A stretch of DNA of 64,000 nucleotides. Origin: Schistosoma haematobium (taxonomy: Eukaryota > Platyhelminthes > Trematoda > Strigeidida > Schistosomatidae). The position numbers and the translations under genes are program-made. The notes below the pieces were generated by a model that did not search any database, had not been told where the DNA came from, and saw only the letters and a program-made list of their open reading frames with translations. Positions 21,991-33,835 of the stretch are shown here, piece by piece. Every line of letters starts with the position of its first letter. The stretch's first letter is position 1. The stretch covers positions 16,649,644-16,713,643 of the forward strand of contig NC_067202.1 in assembly GCF_000699445.3 (NCBI RefSeq), given 5' to 3'.

Positions 21991-23814
21991 GGTTGTAATC
22001 TTATATCATTTCCTAAGTTCATATGTTAACGTAGTGTTAGATCATACAAATGCTACATATATCAATTGTGTATTTTGTAGGTCATTTATACCTCACCTTA
22101 TTAAAAATGTGAATGTTTATATGATAACCAAAACCATAAGATATGTGTCTAAGGATTGCATTTTACATGATATTGATAACTATGTATTACCTAATGGATT
22201 ACAGTTGTTTGTAGATCAACAAAAGTCTCATCCATTGAGATAGTTTTATTATTCATCCTTTTTGGATGGAAATCCTAATAAGATAGTATATTACTATGAA
22301 ACCCATAATTGATTAATGTTTCTAACATACTTATCGTAGAATGACTAAATGAGCAATATTGAAGTTAGGTAATAGGTGACTAGAAAAAATGTGGTAAATT
22401 AGTTGATGGGGTTGTATATGTTCATTAACTGAGGTGGTTAGGACGCGTATATATATATGCCTAACCACTGCCTACCTCGGTTAGTGATGTTGCTTTTCAT
22501 AAGTTAGAAGAAAGTTAGGGATATGGCACAAAACCATTCGTATTGTCTACTGTGCATTCTGACAGATCTTAAGTTTCTAAATTATCCTAGAAATATTTTT
22601 TATGCCAATAATCCATATTGCCTTCTCAAATCATATCGCTTATACCTATTCTATTCTACTGATAATACTGTTATCACTTCGACCACTCTAACACTTCACT
22701 GTAGTGATTTAATGTGGTGTGCCGAACTGATGCTGATTGTTCTAGCGTCTACGTTGAGTATGACTGACTGGCTGAATAACTCTCTTATCTATATTCAATT
22801 CTCCAAGAGTATGCACTCGTGGGCTAATGACATTTCAATAAGTATTCAGAAAACTCACTTAAAATTTGTTAAACCATGTGATTTGTGGTCTAAGTGAGAT
22901 ATCCATCTACCGAACGAGGTAAGTATACTGCTCAACAGTCCACACATTGTTTTCTTTACGACCGTGAAAGGTAACCTTTAAAAGTGGACGACATTCGTGG
23001 GTTTCTAGTATTTGGTCATAAGTATCTTCAAAGTATCTCTCAGCCATTGTGGAACAACTGAGTGATCTTTTCTGAGGTTAGAAGTAGTGTAGTGATTCTT
23101 TACAATTTATACATGATTTTATTCTATCAGTCACAACTTTTGGAAGCTCACTCAAATCATTTCATTATTTGTTGCATGATTAGTAGATAGTCCTTTCATT
23201 TCAAACTAATTGGATAATCTGCCAATTCGAAGACTTAACTATTTAGCCAGTTGCAACTCGAGTAACATAATGTTAACACCTCAGACTGTGATATTAGTTT
23301 AAAGCTTACGAGGTGTATCAATTCTGTCAAGAGTCCCGACGCTCCTACTTGACGATTGCCAACTAATATGTATTCTACATTTAGTATTTCCTGTCAAATC
23401 CCTCCAAAGTAATTTCGAGTCACTTTAGACTTGTGAACACATTGTAAGTTGATCAATAAAATTTGATCAGCACCATAGACTGGACAAACAAGACTTTGAT
23501 CACTACTCAATGCATAAAGATCACGAAGTTATCTTGACTAAACTTATAAAGTTCATTTGTTCAGTAGAGATTAACTTTGTTCAGTATTCCCCAAGATCTT
23601 TTTTATCAATGGAGGTTAATTTTTTCTAGTCTGAAATCTACAATTACCGACAGAGATGTCTGACAGTCATAAAGTATATCAATCATTAGGTAGTAATTCA
23701 AAAAAATAGTTTGAGGGTTAAACATTTCATCTCGACACCTGACAGCTGAATGGACTCACATTTTTAATACTCACCAAACTTAAACCATTTTATTCTATTG
23801 TGAACTACAAATTT
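21991..23814. other. Intron 3 stretch with unassigned open frames
   Basis: Two longer + frames lie here (about 22020-22243 and 22523-22897). Neither has a recognised motif, splice context or homologue, so neither is called a gene. A short imperfect hairpin is at 22426-22483 (left arm TAACTGAGGTGGTTAGG). Confidence 0.4.
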
Positions 23815-24285
23815 TAATTGTTGAATTCATGAGTTGGTTTAAGCTAGACCACTATTGAAAACCTGTAAGCACTGTACGGCCGTTTCGTCGTAGTATGTGA
23901 CTCCTCAGCAGTGCGCATCTACCATTCCGCACGCGATGCTCGAAACCAGGACCTTCGATCTTGAGCACGAACGCTTAACCCCTTAACCACTGAGTTGGCA
24001 ATCAACGGTGTTGATGTCTAACTTCAATCGATCCATGAGTGGTTGCGCAACCATCCATCCATTGTCTGAGGTAAGTAACTTTCATACCTGACTGAAAAAC
24101 CCAAGTTCGAGTCTCGCACGTAGGATCGTAGAAGAGTACTATCGAGGAATCTCATAATAGAACGAAATGGCAATTCAGTGCTTTGAGGTTTTCAATGGTG
24201 ATCTAACTTAGATCGACTCATGTATTCAACCATGAAAATCACTCTAATCTCCACAAAATCCTCATTCTAATAACTACAAATCTCC
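23815..24285. mobile_element. Family B SINE with inverted second arm
   Basis: 23815-24090 is a minus-strand copy containing the hammerhead at 23869-23914. From about 24100 a plus-oriented copy of the ribozyme-to-end segment follows (ACGAAATGGCAATTCAGTGC, ending TCTCCACAAAATCC). The whole forms a foldback. Confidence 0.75.
23869..23914 (-). ncRNA. Hammerhead ribozyme motif, family B
   Basis: On the minus strand: stem I GCACTG/CAGTGC with six perfect pairs, core CTGAGGA, GAAA, self-complementary stem III ACGGCCGT. The cleavage triplet is GTA in place of GTC (allowed by the NUH rule but usually slower). Stem II has three clear pairs. Confidence 0.6.
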
Positions 24286-24844
24286 CTAAATATTCAATAA
24301 ACATTTACTTAACTAATACCTACATGAAATTGCTTTCTATAGTTCATCAATATGTTGAGAATACATAATGCATAGAAAACAATAAACAACAGACAAACAA
24401 ACAAACAATGAAACGAACAAAATGAAGGAGAAAAAAAACAATTTAAAAGAACATCTGAATGGAGAAAAAAAGACAGGAAACAATCTTTAGAAAATAAATC
24501 ATCAATTGCCTTTTTCATGTTTTCCGATACTTTCTATTCACCTCTTCATCTACCTCGACTCACCTACTCTCTCTCTCACTCTTACTCTCTCTAACGATTC
24601 CCCGTCCGTCAACACTTCATTTTTATGAGGAAAATGTAGCAGATAAATAATAATAATAATAAAAGAAATTAGTTATGTGTTCTTATAGTGAATGACCTTA
24701 TAAGGTCAATAGAGAGACTTTTCTATCCCTCAAGTCACTTCAACAGTTCTTTTTTTGTTTGTTGTCGTTTTTCTTTTTCTCTTTATAACTTTATTCAGTA
24801 CATTTTGAGGATTATTTGTTCATTAAGAGAAAATAATGTGGGTA

Positions 24845-25245
24845 AATTAGATTTTTTGATTGAGATCGTAAACCGATTGATGTTAGACCATCATTGAAAA
24901 CTTGAAAGCAATCGACGGCCGTTTCGTCCAACTGTGGGTCTACTCAGCAGTGGGCATTCACGATCCCACTCGTGAGATTCGAATCCAGGGCTTTCATTCT
25001 TGCACACGAATGATTAACTTCTAAACCACTGAACTGGCATCCGACGGTTTTGATGTCTGACCTCCATGAAACTGCGCGATCATCTTTCATTGTACTGAGG
25101 CAGACACCTGTCTCTACCCGACACGGAGTCCCACAATAGGACGAAACGATCGTTCAGTGCTTCCAGATTTTCAATGGTGGTCTAACATCAATCGGTTCAT
25201 GATCTCAATCAAAAACTTAATAATCTCCACAACCCTATACCGTAA
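24845..25245. mobile_element. Family B SINE with inverted second arm
   Basis: The minus copy (24845-25110) turns into a plus-oriented half-ribozyme and end (from AGTCCCACAATAGGACGAAA at about 25126 to CTCCACAACCC). The two arms share ACCGATTG/CAATCGGT, a variant not seen in most other copies. The minus core reads CTGAGTA (G8 lost). Confidence 0.75.
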
Positions 25246-25404
25246 ATTATGTGACAACATTAATATAATTAGGATTATGCTGTGTACAAGAGTTAAGCGA
25301 AAACAAAAACAAACAATCAAACATTGTGATTCATTGAACTGAATTGTAAACAATCTAAAATCGGATTGTTTACATGTACACTTGGGTATTTTGCATTGTG
25401 GAAT

Positions 25405-25505
25405 CGTGATTACACATTACTGAGGAGTCCCATACTAAGACAAAGCGGACATCCAGTACTTCCAGGTTTTCAATCACTAGAATCTCCATGAAACCCTTAT
25501 TCTAA
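25405..25505 (+). mobile_element. Family B fragment
   Basis: Ribozyme half onwards (ACTGAGGAGTCCCATACTAA, ACATCCAGTACTTCCAGG). GAAA has become CAAAG, so it is inactive. Confidence 0.55.
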
Positions 25506-25714
25506 TAACTACTATTTCTGAAACATTTAAGCTCTATTAATCCCTAGTTCTTATTAGAGTAATAAGAAATCCTCTTGAAGTAGATTATTAGTACTGTGAC
25601 GGATATGATTTGATAGGAAGATTTCTGTGGTGATTGATTTAATTTATGAATGATACAAACGTTCATGGAAATATTTTAGAAAATCCTAATTTTCATGATG
25701 ATTCTTAATATTTA

Positions 25715-25945
25715 TTTAATTAGGCCTGTTACTCCTCGTGGAGGAGTATAGGCCACTCACTAGCACTGTTCATCAAACACTCTCCTGAGTAATACTTTTC
25801 AGTTTCTATTGATCCTTTTTATGTTTGCTTCCAATTTCCGACGTAGTCTGTTCTTCAGTCTTCCTCTTTTCCATTCCCTTTAAGGATTTCAAGTTATGGT
25901 GTGCCTCGTGATGTAAATTAATTATTTTCAATTCAACAGTAGCTT
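25715..25945 (-). mobile_element. RTE 3' end fragment
   Basis: On + it begins CTGTTACTCCTCGTGGAGGA and continues through AATTTCCGACGTAGTCTGTT, the complement of the common RTE end. Confidence 0.65.
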
Positions 25946-26204
25946 CTATCTTTGTTCTGCTCTTTAAGTTTAGAACAAAGTATTCAGTCTACACTATACG
26001 AATATTATATTTTAAAGTGGGATTTTACAAATACACTATATGTATTACTAATCTACCTGTTAACTTCATCAGTTTATGGTAGCTATCTTGTAAATGGTAC
26101 CACTAAACTGTTATCATTACTATCAGTAATTCATTTGAATCTCACTTTCAATACCAAACACTTCATGTGCTCATTAGTTACTGGTTCCAAGAGGTATTTT
26201 CTGG

Positions 26205-26640
26205 AGTTCTAGTAAGAAGCCGTGACCAGTGGAGTTCAACGAGGTCTATTATAAGGTAATAACTCATTGAAGATAATGGTGGACAGTGACACGATTTTGT
26301 GGACTTCGTCAGTTTGTTAACTGATTAATTCATTTGAAAGTAATTTTCCATTGCAATTCAGTAAAACCTTCACTGATCTCCTAATAGTTTCATTAAATCT
26401 TTCATTGTTAAAAACCAATAAAATAGACTGACCATAGTGAAACAGCCATCGAAAAACAAATAGCACTGAAAAACTATTTCATCACAATGTGAGATTCCTC
26501 AGATTCAGTAAACCATGGACACCATTGTCAGTCGAACGCACTACACTCAGTCCTTAACATTCCGGTTAAGGGGCTCGGAATCTAACGGTTTATACGTCTA
26601 ATCTCAAATAATTCCTCATCATTGTAAGATTAGTCTGTTA
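26205..26640. mobile_element. Degenerate family B pieces and RTE-free spacer
   Basis: 26205-26320 is a plus tail segment (CCGTGACCAGTGGAGTTCAA). 26425-26640 is a decayed minus copy (GAAACAGCCATCGAAAAACA, CACAATGTGAGATTCCTCAG). Confidence 0.45.
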
Positions 26641-26784
26641 GTTCGCTAATTCAGTCAGGAAATAGAAACTAACACTTATATGCAAAATATTTAACCAAAA
26701 TAATATGATTATCAGTGCAACATGTCATTGAACTGATGGAAATCAGTTTTAATGATAATATGACTAATGAGTTGGTTCAGGACA

Positions 26785-26850
26785 GAGTGAGTTAGAGAAC
26801 GCTGATCGTCGGCTTATGCTCCATCGGGAGTATTAGGCATAAATAAGTAA
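26785..26850 (+). mobile_element. RTE 3' end stub
   Basis: GAGTTAGAGAACGCTGATCG then TTATGCTCCATCGGGAGTAT and AAATAAGTAA match the common terminal block of RTE copies. Confidence 0.55.
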
Positions 26851-27034
26851 TTTAGTATGACTATTTAGTTGTATAAGTAAATCATCACATATAGCAACAG
26901 TTTAAAGTCAATTTTGAAAAAGAAAAACGTTTATATTGATGAAGAAGACTGGAAGTTGATGATTTCAATCTTCCATTAGTAGTTCTATTGAGTTACAAAA
27001 TTAACATGAAACAGTTTTCTAGGTTATCACTAGA

Positions 27035-27275
27035 ATTTACGGATAACCTTTAAGCCACGTTTAAATGATCTTGAGACAGATCACCAACTTATTAGGATCA
27101 AAAGAAGGCTATAGATTAGTGTAAGCAAAAAGGTCAGAGTTAGGAACTACAGTTTAGATTTTCATCACGAACCAAAATGCTATTTAACCATATGGAGGAA
27201 TGAATTTCGTGCCAAAATTCATAACTTTCTATCTTAAATCTGATTGGTTCTTTCATAATTCATAGTACCTCTATT
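27035..27275. repeat. Dispersed repeat family G, second copy
   Basis: Shares TTTTCATCACGAACC, GAATGAATTTCGTGCCAAAA and TCTGATTGGTTC with 8270-8660. Confidence 0.5.
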
Positions 27276-27524
27276 GTCTGGTTGTAAGTTATGTAATTGA
27301 ACGTTTGGACAACCATTTCTTAATCTTCCCTCTAGCCTTCGAAATTCTTTAGATCCTGGAATTCTAGAAGCATTTGAAAACATACTTGAATTTGTAGCAC
27401 TTATCCAATTACGGTATGACACGTAATCATTCGTTTTCTAGGATTCATGTAAAACTTTTCTAAAGTGCTGTTCGAATAGAATATTGTCAATACACTTTTT
27501 TTAATGATTTTTGGATATTCCCAC

Positions 27525-27905
27525 TAACGTTTAGGACCGCAATTGATCAGTCTCGTATTGACATATGTGTATCCTACGCGGATTGACTTGATATGGCTCT
27601 AGATACCAAGCTTTATAAACCGAAATGGATGGTGGCTAGCGGTGGAATCTAGGACGATCGTTTCGCTTTATTTGGGACTTATCAGACGTATGTATCTGGG
27701 TCCCAGGATTGATGTTGACCCCGGAACTCGAAGACAATACCGTCCCTTAAGTGGATAACGCTATGGCATTTAAAGTGATAGGTACTGAGTTATAATCACA
27801 GAGTAAATATCAATTCCGGAATGTATATACATCCAGCCAATGACTCCCAAACAGTACGAAACACGTGTCCTAGATTTCACTGCAAGCTACCTTCCATCCC
27901 TGTTA
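27525..27905. mobile_element. Inverted pair of family A SINEs
   Basis: 27525-27745 is a minus copy, starting at the inverted tail TTTAGGACCGCAATTGATCA and containing the complement of a ribozyme. 27745-27905 is a plus copy (TAAGTGGATAACG head; CTTCCATCC end). Ribozymes are mutated: the plus core is CCAATGA in place of CTGACGA. Confidence 0.65.
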
Positions 27906-28059
27906 AGAATAATGTCAGTTTGTAACAACTTATCCAAAAAGTCTTTAATGACTGCCAACATACAGGAATTCATAGATTTTAGTAAATACTTCATATAATG
28001 TACTTCTCTTAATTGGCATTTATTATGTCGACTTCTTAATAGCTGGAAATTTACATACT

Positions 28060-28515
28060 TATGCCTATTATTCCCAGTGGAGCATAAGACGCTGACCAGC
28101 ATTCTCTAACCCACTCTGTCATTTGCCTTCCTTCTTAGTTCTATACAATTTCTCATATCTGTCTCAGTTTCTCGGCGTTATGTGTTCTTTGATCTTCCTC
28201 TTTTCCTTTGGCCTTGAGGATTCCATGTGAGGGCTTGCTTTGTGACACAGTTGGGTGTTTTCCTCAATGTGTGTCCTATCCACTTCCAGAACTTCTTCCT
28301 CATTTCTTCCTCCCTTGGGATCTGGTTTGTTCTCTCTCCCATAAAAGGCTACTGCTAATAGTGTCTGGACAACGGATCCGAAGTATTTTACTTAGACAAT
28401 TGTTAATAAACACTTGTATCTTCTAGATGATGGCTTTTATAGTTCCCTAAGTTTCTACTCCATACAGTAGAACTGTCTTGACATTTGTATTGATAATTCT
28501 GACTTTGGTGTTGGT
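28060..28515 (-). mobile_element. RTE/SR2-type 3' end
   Basis: The complement encodes the same end region as 4380-4935 (ETWRTT.., WKWIGHT.., terminal GWRMLV..-like part), interrupted by stops. Confidence 0.7.
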
Positions 28516-28701
28516 TGAGTTCAGAATTTAGCTTACTATTTATTACATAATAATTTATCACTCTAAACGTGAATCCTCAAAAAAGAAACGGTCTTCATTT
28601 TTCTAAAATCTGTTCAGCTTATATTTAAGGAAGCATCTTACCTACTACAATATTTAATTGGGCAGTTGAAAGAATATCTGAAATAAAACTAATTATCAGT
28701 A

Positions 28702-29040
28702 TAGGGGTTGTGGAGATTAAGTTTTTTTGATTGAGATCATGAATCGGTTGATGTTAGACCACCATTCAAAACTCGGAAGCACTGGACGACTGACTCGTCC
28801 TATTATGGGACTACTCGGCAGCGCGCATCAACGATCCCTCTTGCGGGGTTCGAACCCAGGGCCTTCAGTCCCGCGCGCAAACACTTAACGTACTGAACCA
28901 CTGAGCCGGCATTCAAAGGTGTTAATGTCTAACCTCAACCAATCCACGAAGTTGCGCAACCATTGTACTGAGGTAGACACCTGTCTTTCCCCAACACGGA
29001 TTAGCTCCACCGGTCACGGCTTCTCACCAGAACTAATTAA
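28702..29040 (-). mobile_element. Family B SINE, near full length
   Basis: Starts at GGGGTTGTGGAGATTAAG and contains head and extra segment. The core is damaged on the minus strand (CTGCCGAGTAG near the CTGAGGA site; GACGAGTC in place of GACGAAAC). Confidence 0.7.
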
Positions 29041-29214
29041 CATCTATGTTTCAAAGATAATTGTCGATAGTTTTCTTTGGCAATGTTGTGTTCTTTGATC
29101 TAGTTGATTTATCTACGTTGCTTTATTTTTCAATGTGGAGAATATAAGTAGAACTTAACTGACCTTCTACAGATTACTAAAACTGATTTGTAGAGGTGTG
29201 TATTTTTAAAGCTA

Positions 29215-29610
29215 TTGATGTTAACGACAACAAGTGTTCATTAACAGTTGTCTATTTTAAATACTTCGGATCCGTTGGCCAGACACTATTAGCAACAACC
29301 TACTGTAGGGGAGAACAAACCAGATCCCAGTGGAGGAAGAAATAAGGAAGAAGCGCTGGAAGTGGGTAGGACACACATTGAAGAAAAGCACCCAACTGCA
29401 TCACAAGGCAAGCTCTTACATGAAATCTACAAGTTCAAAGGAAAAGAGGAAGATCAAAGAACACATTACGTCGACAAATGGAGACACATATGAGAAGAAT
29501 GAGCAACAATTGGATAGAACTAGAAATGAAGGCCGAGGACAAAGTGGGTTGGAGAGTGGTGGTCAGTGGCCTATGCTCCATTGGAAGTGACAGGCGTGAG
29601 AAAAAGAAGA
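29215..29610 (+). mobile_element. RTE/SR2-type C-terminal fragment
   Basis: The + frame 29330-29590 encodes [20 protein letters not shown], then a shifted end [17 protein letters not shown] one-base shift would restore the usual GW(R) ending. It carries the typical terminal 'GGTCAGTGGCCTATGCTCCA' block. Confidence 0.75.
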
Positions 29611-30164
29611 AGATGTTAACGACTACAATTAGCATATGAGCATACTGTACGGATCGACTTGATAGTGATATTTAATCACAGTTTTAGTAAAGTTGAATCT
29701 TAGTGGTGGAATTCAAGATGAGCGACTCATCTTGTTCAACATTCATCAATTAGGTGTACCTTCCATATCTAAGATCTCAATACAGTATTTTTCTGCTTCA
29801 CACAGTTAACACTCTATTCATCAATGACATATTGAGTTCAGTTAGCTATCAGCTTCAGAGATGTACATCTGTTTTATTCTCATGAGAATACATTTTTCTA
29901 TTGTTAATGTTAAGGATAAATTATTGGGTAAAACTTTCATGGTAAACATGAACACTGTGATAGATAACAGATACATTGAGTTGATGAGTGCTAATTAAGT
30001 TGAAACATACATTACAGATCTTATTGTTAATCACTATCCAACTTTATAATTATATAACTTGCATTTATGCACTGATTTCACTTTGATCTTTTCTCCCCCC
30101 TTGATTTCTTTAAGTTTGTTTATTTATTTATTTGTGTGTATGTATGCATGTTTGTTTACTAACG

Positions 30165-30358
30165 TACTAAGTTTCTGGTTGAGATCATGAATTAATTGAT
30201 GTTAGACCGCGGGGTGCGGGATCGTGGATGCGCACTGCTGAGGAGTCCCATACTAGGACGAAACGGCTGTCCAGTGCTTCCAGGATTCCAACGGTGGTCT
30301 AACATCAATTGATTCATGATCTCAACCAGAAACTTAATAATCTCCACAACCCAATACT
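30165..30358. mobile_element. Compact family B foldback with intact ribozyme
   Basis: A 38-bp left arm (30172-30209, GTTTCTGGTTGAGATCATGA ... GTTAGACC) is repeated in inverted orientation at 30294-30331 with one mismatch. It encloses a complete + strand hammerhead (30232-30277) and the end CTCCACAACCC. The arms share the rare TTTCTGGTTG variant, so the left arm was probably copied from the right arm of this same element. Confidence 0.8.
30232..30277 (+). ncRNA. Hammerhead ribozyme motif, family B (best copy)
   Basis: Stem I GCACTG (30232-30237) pairs perfectly with CAGTGC (30272-30277). Core CTGAGGA is at 30238-30244, stem II GTCC/GGAC is closed, GAAA follows, and stem III ACGG/CTGT pairs with one G-U. 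The cleavage triplet is GTC at 30269-30271. All invariant positions of the hammerhead consensus (CUGANGA and GAAA) are present. N7 is G, whereas family A has C there. Confidence 0.85.
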
Positions 30359-30527
30359 GATACAAACGTATTGTCAGTTTACTTGACAACAAAAACAATC
30401 AAAGCGATCAAAAACTGATCCCATGATCAAAAGAATTTAATTAAAGAGTAAGAAATAAATAGAATTAAATCAATGAAACAAATACGTTAATGATCACAAA
30501 GGTAATTTTATGTAGATATATTTATAT

Positions 30528-31300
30528 TTCAATCGGTTCACGATATTGTGCAACCGTTCATTCATTGTTTGCATTGAATAACTATCTCACACATGACAAG
30601 GATTAAACCCAACTGGTTACGGTTTTTCACTAGAACTACAGGACATTTATCTTGAAGCTAGTCACTAGTAAACACATGATTATTGTTAATATAGGGATTT
30701 GTGGAGATTGTAGTATTTATAATAGTTGAATTCGCGAGTCACTCTAAGTCAAATACGAAAGCATTAAGAGACTGTCTCGTACTAGTACGGAATTCTTCAG
30801 CAGTGATTATCTACGACTCCTAAGTGGTAATCAAACCCGACACCTTTGGTCTTACGTGCGAACGCCTAGCTCCTAAACCACTGAATCGGCGTTGTTAATT
30901 TCAAACTACAATTGACCTACGGTAGTGAGCCTCCAACCGTAAGTCCCTTAAACCTAACGTGTTCGAACTCTACTGTTCACGGCTTCTCACTAGAAATTCG
31001 AGAATTACCTCTCTAAACTAACCGTTAGCATGCACATAACTAGATTGATTAAACATAGACATTGGAAACGTTGGGTACCAGCCCAAAGGTTTAGAGGGTA
31101 AGCGTTCGCGTGCGAGATTGTAGGTCATGGGTTGTATTATCGCGTGGAGGTCTTGGATGATCACAGCTGAGCAGTCCCATGCTAGGTTGAAAAGGCCGTC
31201 CACTGCTCCATTTTTTCAGTGATGGTCTAGGTTAGATCGACTAGTGAATTTAGGTGTGAAAATACCACAATCTCCACAAATCCCCGTACTGGTATATATA
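30528..31300. mobile_element. Family B copies, minus then plus
   Basis: 30528-31025 has a tail piece and then a minus copy with damaged ribozyme. 31040-31300 is a plus copy (GAGGGTAAGCGTTCGCGTGC head; GCTGAGCAGTCCCATGCTAG with core CTGAGCA, so not functional), ending in CCACAATCTCCACAAATCCC. Confidence 0.6.
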
Positions 31301-31674
31301 CACATAGTTTATCAGTCATCACTTCTAGAAACATTATTCTGTTCATTGCATGTGGAATATATTTCTGGAGATTTCACTTGGTTTTTTCCTGTATGATGAA
31401 CTGTTAGAATGCGTAAATGATACCTTCCAGTTATAATCTATTGGAGTATAGTGTTAAATTCAGTCAACTTGTACTATAGAGTGATTCTTCTACAATACTA
31501 CAATGTTTCAATAAGCGTATAGTTTCAAGGTGGGTTTCACAAGATATTGGCAAAATTTCTTTCAGTGGAATCTAATGGTCTTGGATTTCATTTCGTATGC
31601 GGTGGCACTCAGACACTACTTGAAACTCTTGGATACCAACTGAAACAGCAGTTTTAAACTGTCTCCTTTTATCA

Positions 31675-31985
31675 GAATGGGGATTTGTGGATATCGTATT
31701 AATTTTAACAGCTGTATTCATGAGTTATTCTAGGCTAGATCACTAGTGAAAACCTGGAAGTAGTGAATGACTATTTGATTCTACCACAGGACTCCTCAGC
31801 AGTGCGCATCCACCATCACACAAAACCAGCAAGTCCTGGGTTCGAATCCCGCGAGTGCGGGATCGTGGATGCGCACTGCTGAAGAGTCCCATACTAGGAC
31901 GAAACGGCCCTCCAGTGCTTCCAGGTTTTCCATGGTGGTCTAGCTCCAATTGACTCATGATTTCAACCTGTGAAATTTTCCGTTA
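31675..31985. mobile_element. Family B inverted pair
   Basis: The minus arm (31685-31812) and plus arm (31830-31985) lie back to back. The plus arm includes B box GGGTTCGAATCCCG and hammerhead 31873-31918. The minus arm keeps CTGAGGAGTCC but has lost GAAA. Confidence 0.75.
31873..31918 (+). ncRNA. Hammerhead motif, family B
   Basis: Stem I GCACTG/CAGTGC is perfect, the core is CTGAAGA (N7 = A, allowed), stem II GTCC/GGAC, GAAA. Stem III has one mismatch and the cleavage triplet is CTC. Confidence 0.55.
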
Positions 31986-32019
31986 TCACTGTTTAGACTC
32001 AGTTTTATGTTAAAATAGT

Positions 32020-32235
32020 ATAATGGAGATTGTGGATGTTGTAGAATTTTCATAGTTTGTATAGAGATCTTAGCTAAACCATTTATGAAGACAGAAGTTT
32101 TATCCTGGTATAGAACTCTTCAATAGTGGAGATTCACAACCACACTACAAGGTATCTAACCCGGAAAATTCGATCTTTTGCCTGAATGCTTAACCTCTAG
32201 ATCACTGAGCTAGAATAAAGCAATGTACAAGTTTA
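32020..32235 (-). mobile_element. Degenerate family B copy
   Basis: Recognisable from GGAGATTGTGGATGTTGTAG through TTTTATCCTGGTATAGAACT to CTAGATCACTGAGCTAG. The ribozyme is gone. Confidence 0.5.
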
Positions 32236-32787
32236 CTCTAATCCTAACTGTCTAACAAACGACATTTGACAAAAAAGCTGTCCAACACCCTTTTATTATC
32301 AATGACACCCTAAATATGAAACAATACATGTCCTGATATGTGTGTGTGTTGTAGACGCTCAGAATCTTTAATGAATACAAAGTATAGGTGAAACCAATCT
32401 CTATAAAACTCTTATCAATAATGATCAACCATTTTTTTCATTATCATTGTTTACACTCAGTTTTATATTGAAATAACCAACAACAACAAAAAATGACGTA
32501 GAGAAACCAAGAACAGTTGAACATTGATTTAATCTTTACCAATAGTTTTCACTTATCCTCTTATCAAAACACAACTAAAGTGGAGTATTTACTTATTTTT
32601 TTTTTGTTTCCAGTGGTGATTACATAACGGATTTTGTTCATTTATCATATTGATCATAATGAGGATAAATGGAGTTAAGATGAAAGAAAAAAAAGAGTTT
32701 CATTTCATTTCTCATGCGTTTTTTTTTGAAACTTTCTCTCCCTCTTATTTTCTCATTCTACTTTACTTCTACTTGAAGTTTGTGCTC

Positions 32788-32820
<33 letters not shown>
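32788..32820. repeat. (ATG)11 microsatellite in family H repeat
   Basis: Eleven tandem ATG units. The flanks (GAAGTTTGTGCTCATGATGA before; GAAAGCTCCATGACTAAATC and CCAGTTCAAAGAACAAAACT after) match the right arm of the hairpin at 43716-43890, suggesting the microsatellite grew inside a copy of that repeat. Confidence 0.75.
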
Positions 32821-33224
32821 TCGTTTAGAAGAATGATGAAAGCTCCATGACTAAATCATCCAGTTCAAAGAACAAAACTCCATCAAAATCATCCATCTAA
32901 GTTATAAATCTTCTTCACTTTAATCGTTCTTTACCTTTATACCTTTAGGCTTGATTATCATTTTCAACTTTGTTTTCTTTAAAATTGGTGAAAGGAAAAG
33001 TTTCTTATCTGTGCCCTTGATCATTATATAATAAATAAAACGGCATGATTTGCTAACAGTTAACTGCATAAAACAATTGAGTCTTTGATCGACAGACAAG
33101 ATAATAGATGGTTAGGTACAACAGAACATAAGACTAGATATGAGATTATTAGATCATTATATGATACACAGACAGACAATTCCGGCAAAAAAAAGATTGG
33201 GAGCCAGATAATTGTTTATTAATA

Positions 33225-33835
33225 TCAGAAGGGGTTTTGTGGAGATTGTAGTAATTTCAATAGTTGGGATTATGAGTCAATTGAAGCTTGACCACTGTGG
33301 AAAACCTGGAAGCACTGGACGGTCGTTTCGTCCTATCGTGGGACTTCTCAGCAGTGCTCATCCACGATCCCGCCCCGCGAGATTCGAACCCACGACCTAT
33401 CAGTCTCGCGCATAAGCGCCTAACCACTAGACCATTGAGCTGGTCGGCATCCAACGGTGTTACTCATCAACATACGCTCACTAGTGACTGGTTTCAAGAG
33501 GTGTTTCCTGGAGTTCTAATGAGAAGTAGTGACAAACGGAGTTCAACCAGGTCTGTTGTGAAATAGTAGCTCACTGATTACAGTGGTGGATATGTCACTC
33601 AATTTCATGGATGAATTTAACTTTGACATTACTACCTTTGGATGCCGGACAGCTCAATGGTCTAGTGGTTAAGAGTTCTCCGGTTCAAATCACGCCAGGT
33701 GGGATCGTGGATGAACACTGCTGAGGAGTCTCACAATAGGACGAAACGACCGTCCAGTGCTTTCAGGTTTTCCATAGTGATCTAGTTTCAATCGACTCAT
33801 GATCTGAACTATTGAAATTCGTTATTAACACAATG
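33225..33835. mobile_element. Two family B copies, minus then plus
   Basis: 33225-33470 is a minus copy (core CTGAGAA, G8 lost). 33480-33835 is a plus copy with the extra segment, A-box region (CAATGGTCTAGTGGTTAAG) and hammerhead 33714-33760. Confidence 0.75.
33714..33760 (+). ncRNA. Hammerhead ribozyme motif, family B
   Basis: Stem I ACACTG/CAGTGC has five pairs, core CTGAGGA is at 33721-33727, stem II GTCT/GGAC is closed with one G-U, GAAA. Stem III ACGA/CCGT has one mismatch and GTC is at 33752-33754. The core is intact. Confidence 0.75.

Noticed and set aside
22020..22897. Two open frames of 75 to 124 codons in the giant intron
   Set aside because: No recognisable motif, splice-site context, codon bias like the host exons or repeat match. 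Frames this long occur by chance in 64 kb of AT-rich DNA.
32650..32850. Open frame with a poly-Met run
   Set aside because: It is made by the (ATG)11 microsatellite inside a family H repeat; no coding evidence.
33640..33720. tRNA-gene-like A and B boxes (also 31840, 54120 and 59400)
   Set aside because: The boxes are part of SINE heads; no cloverleaf with an acceptor stem and anticodon arm closes around them, so no tRNA gene is called.
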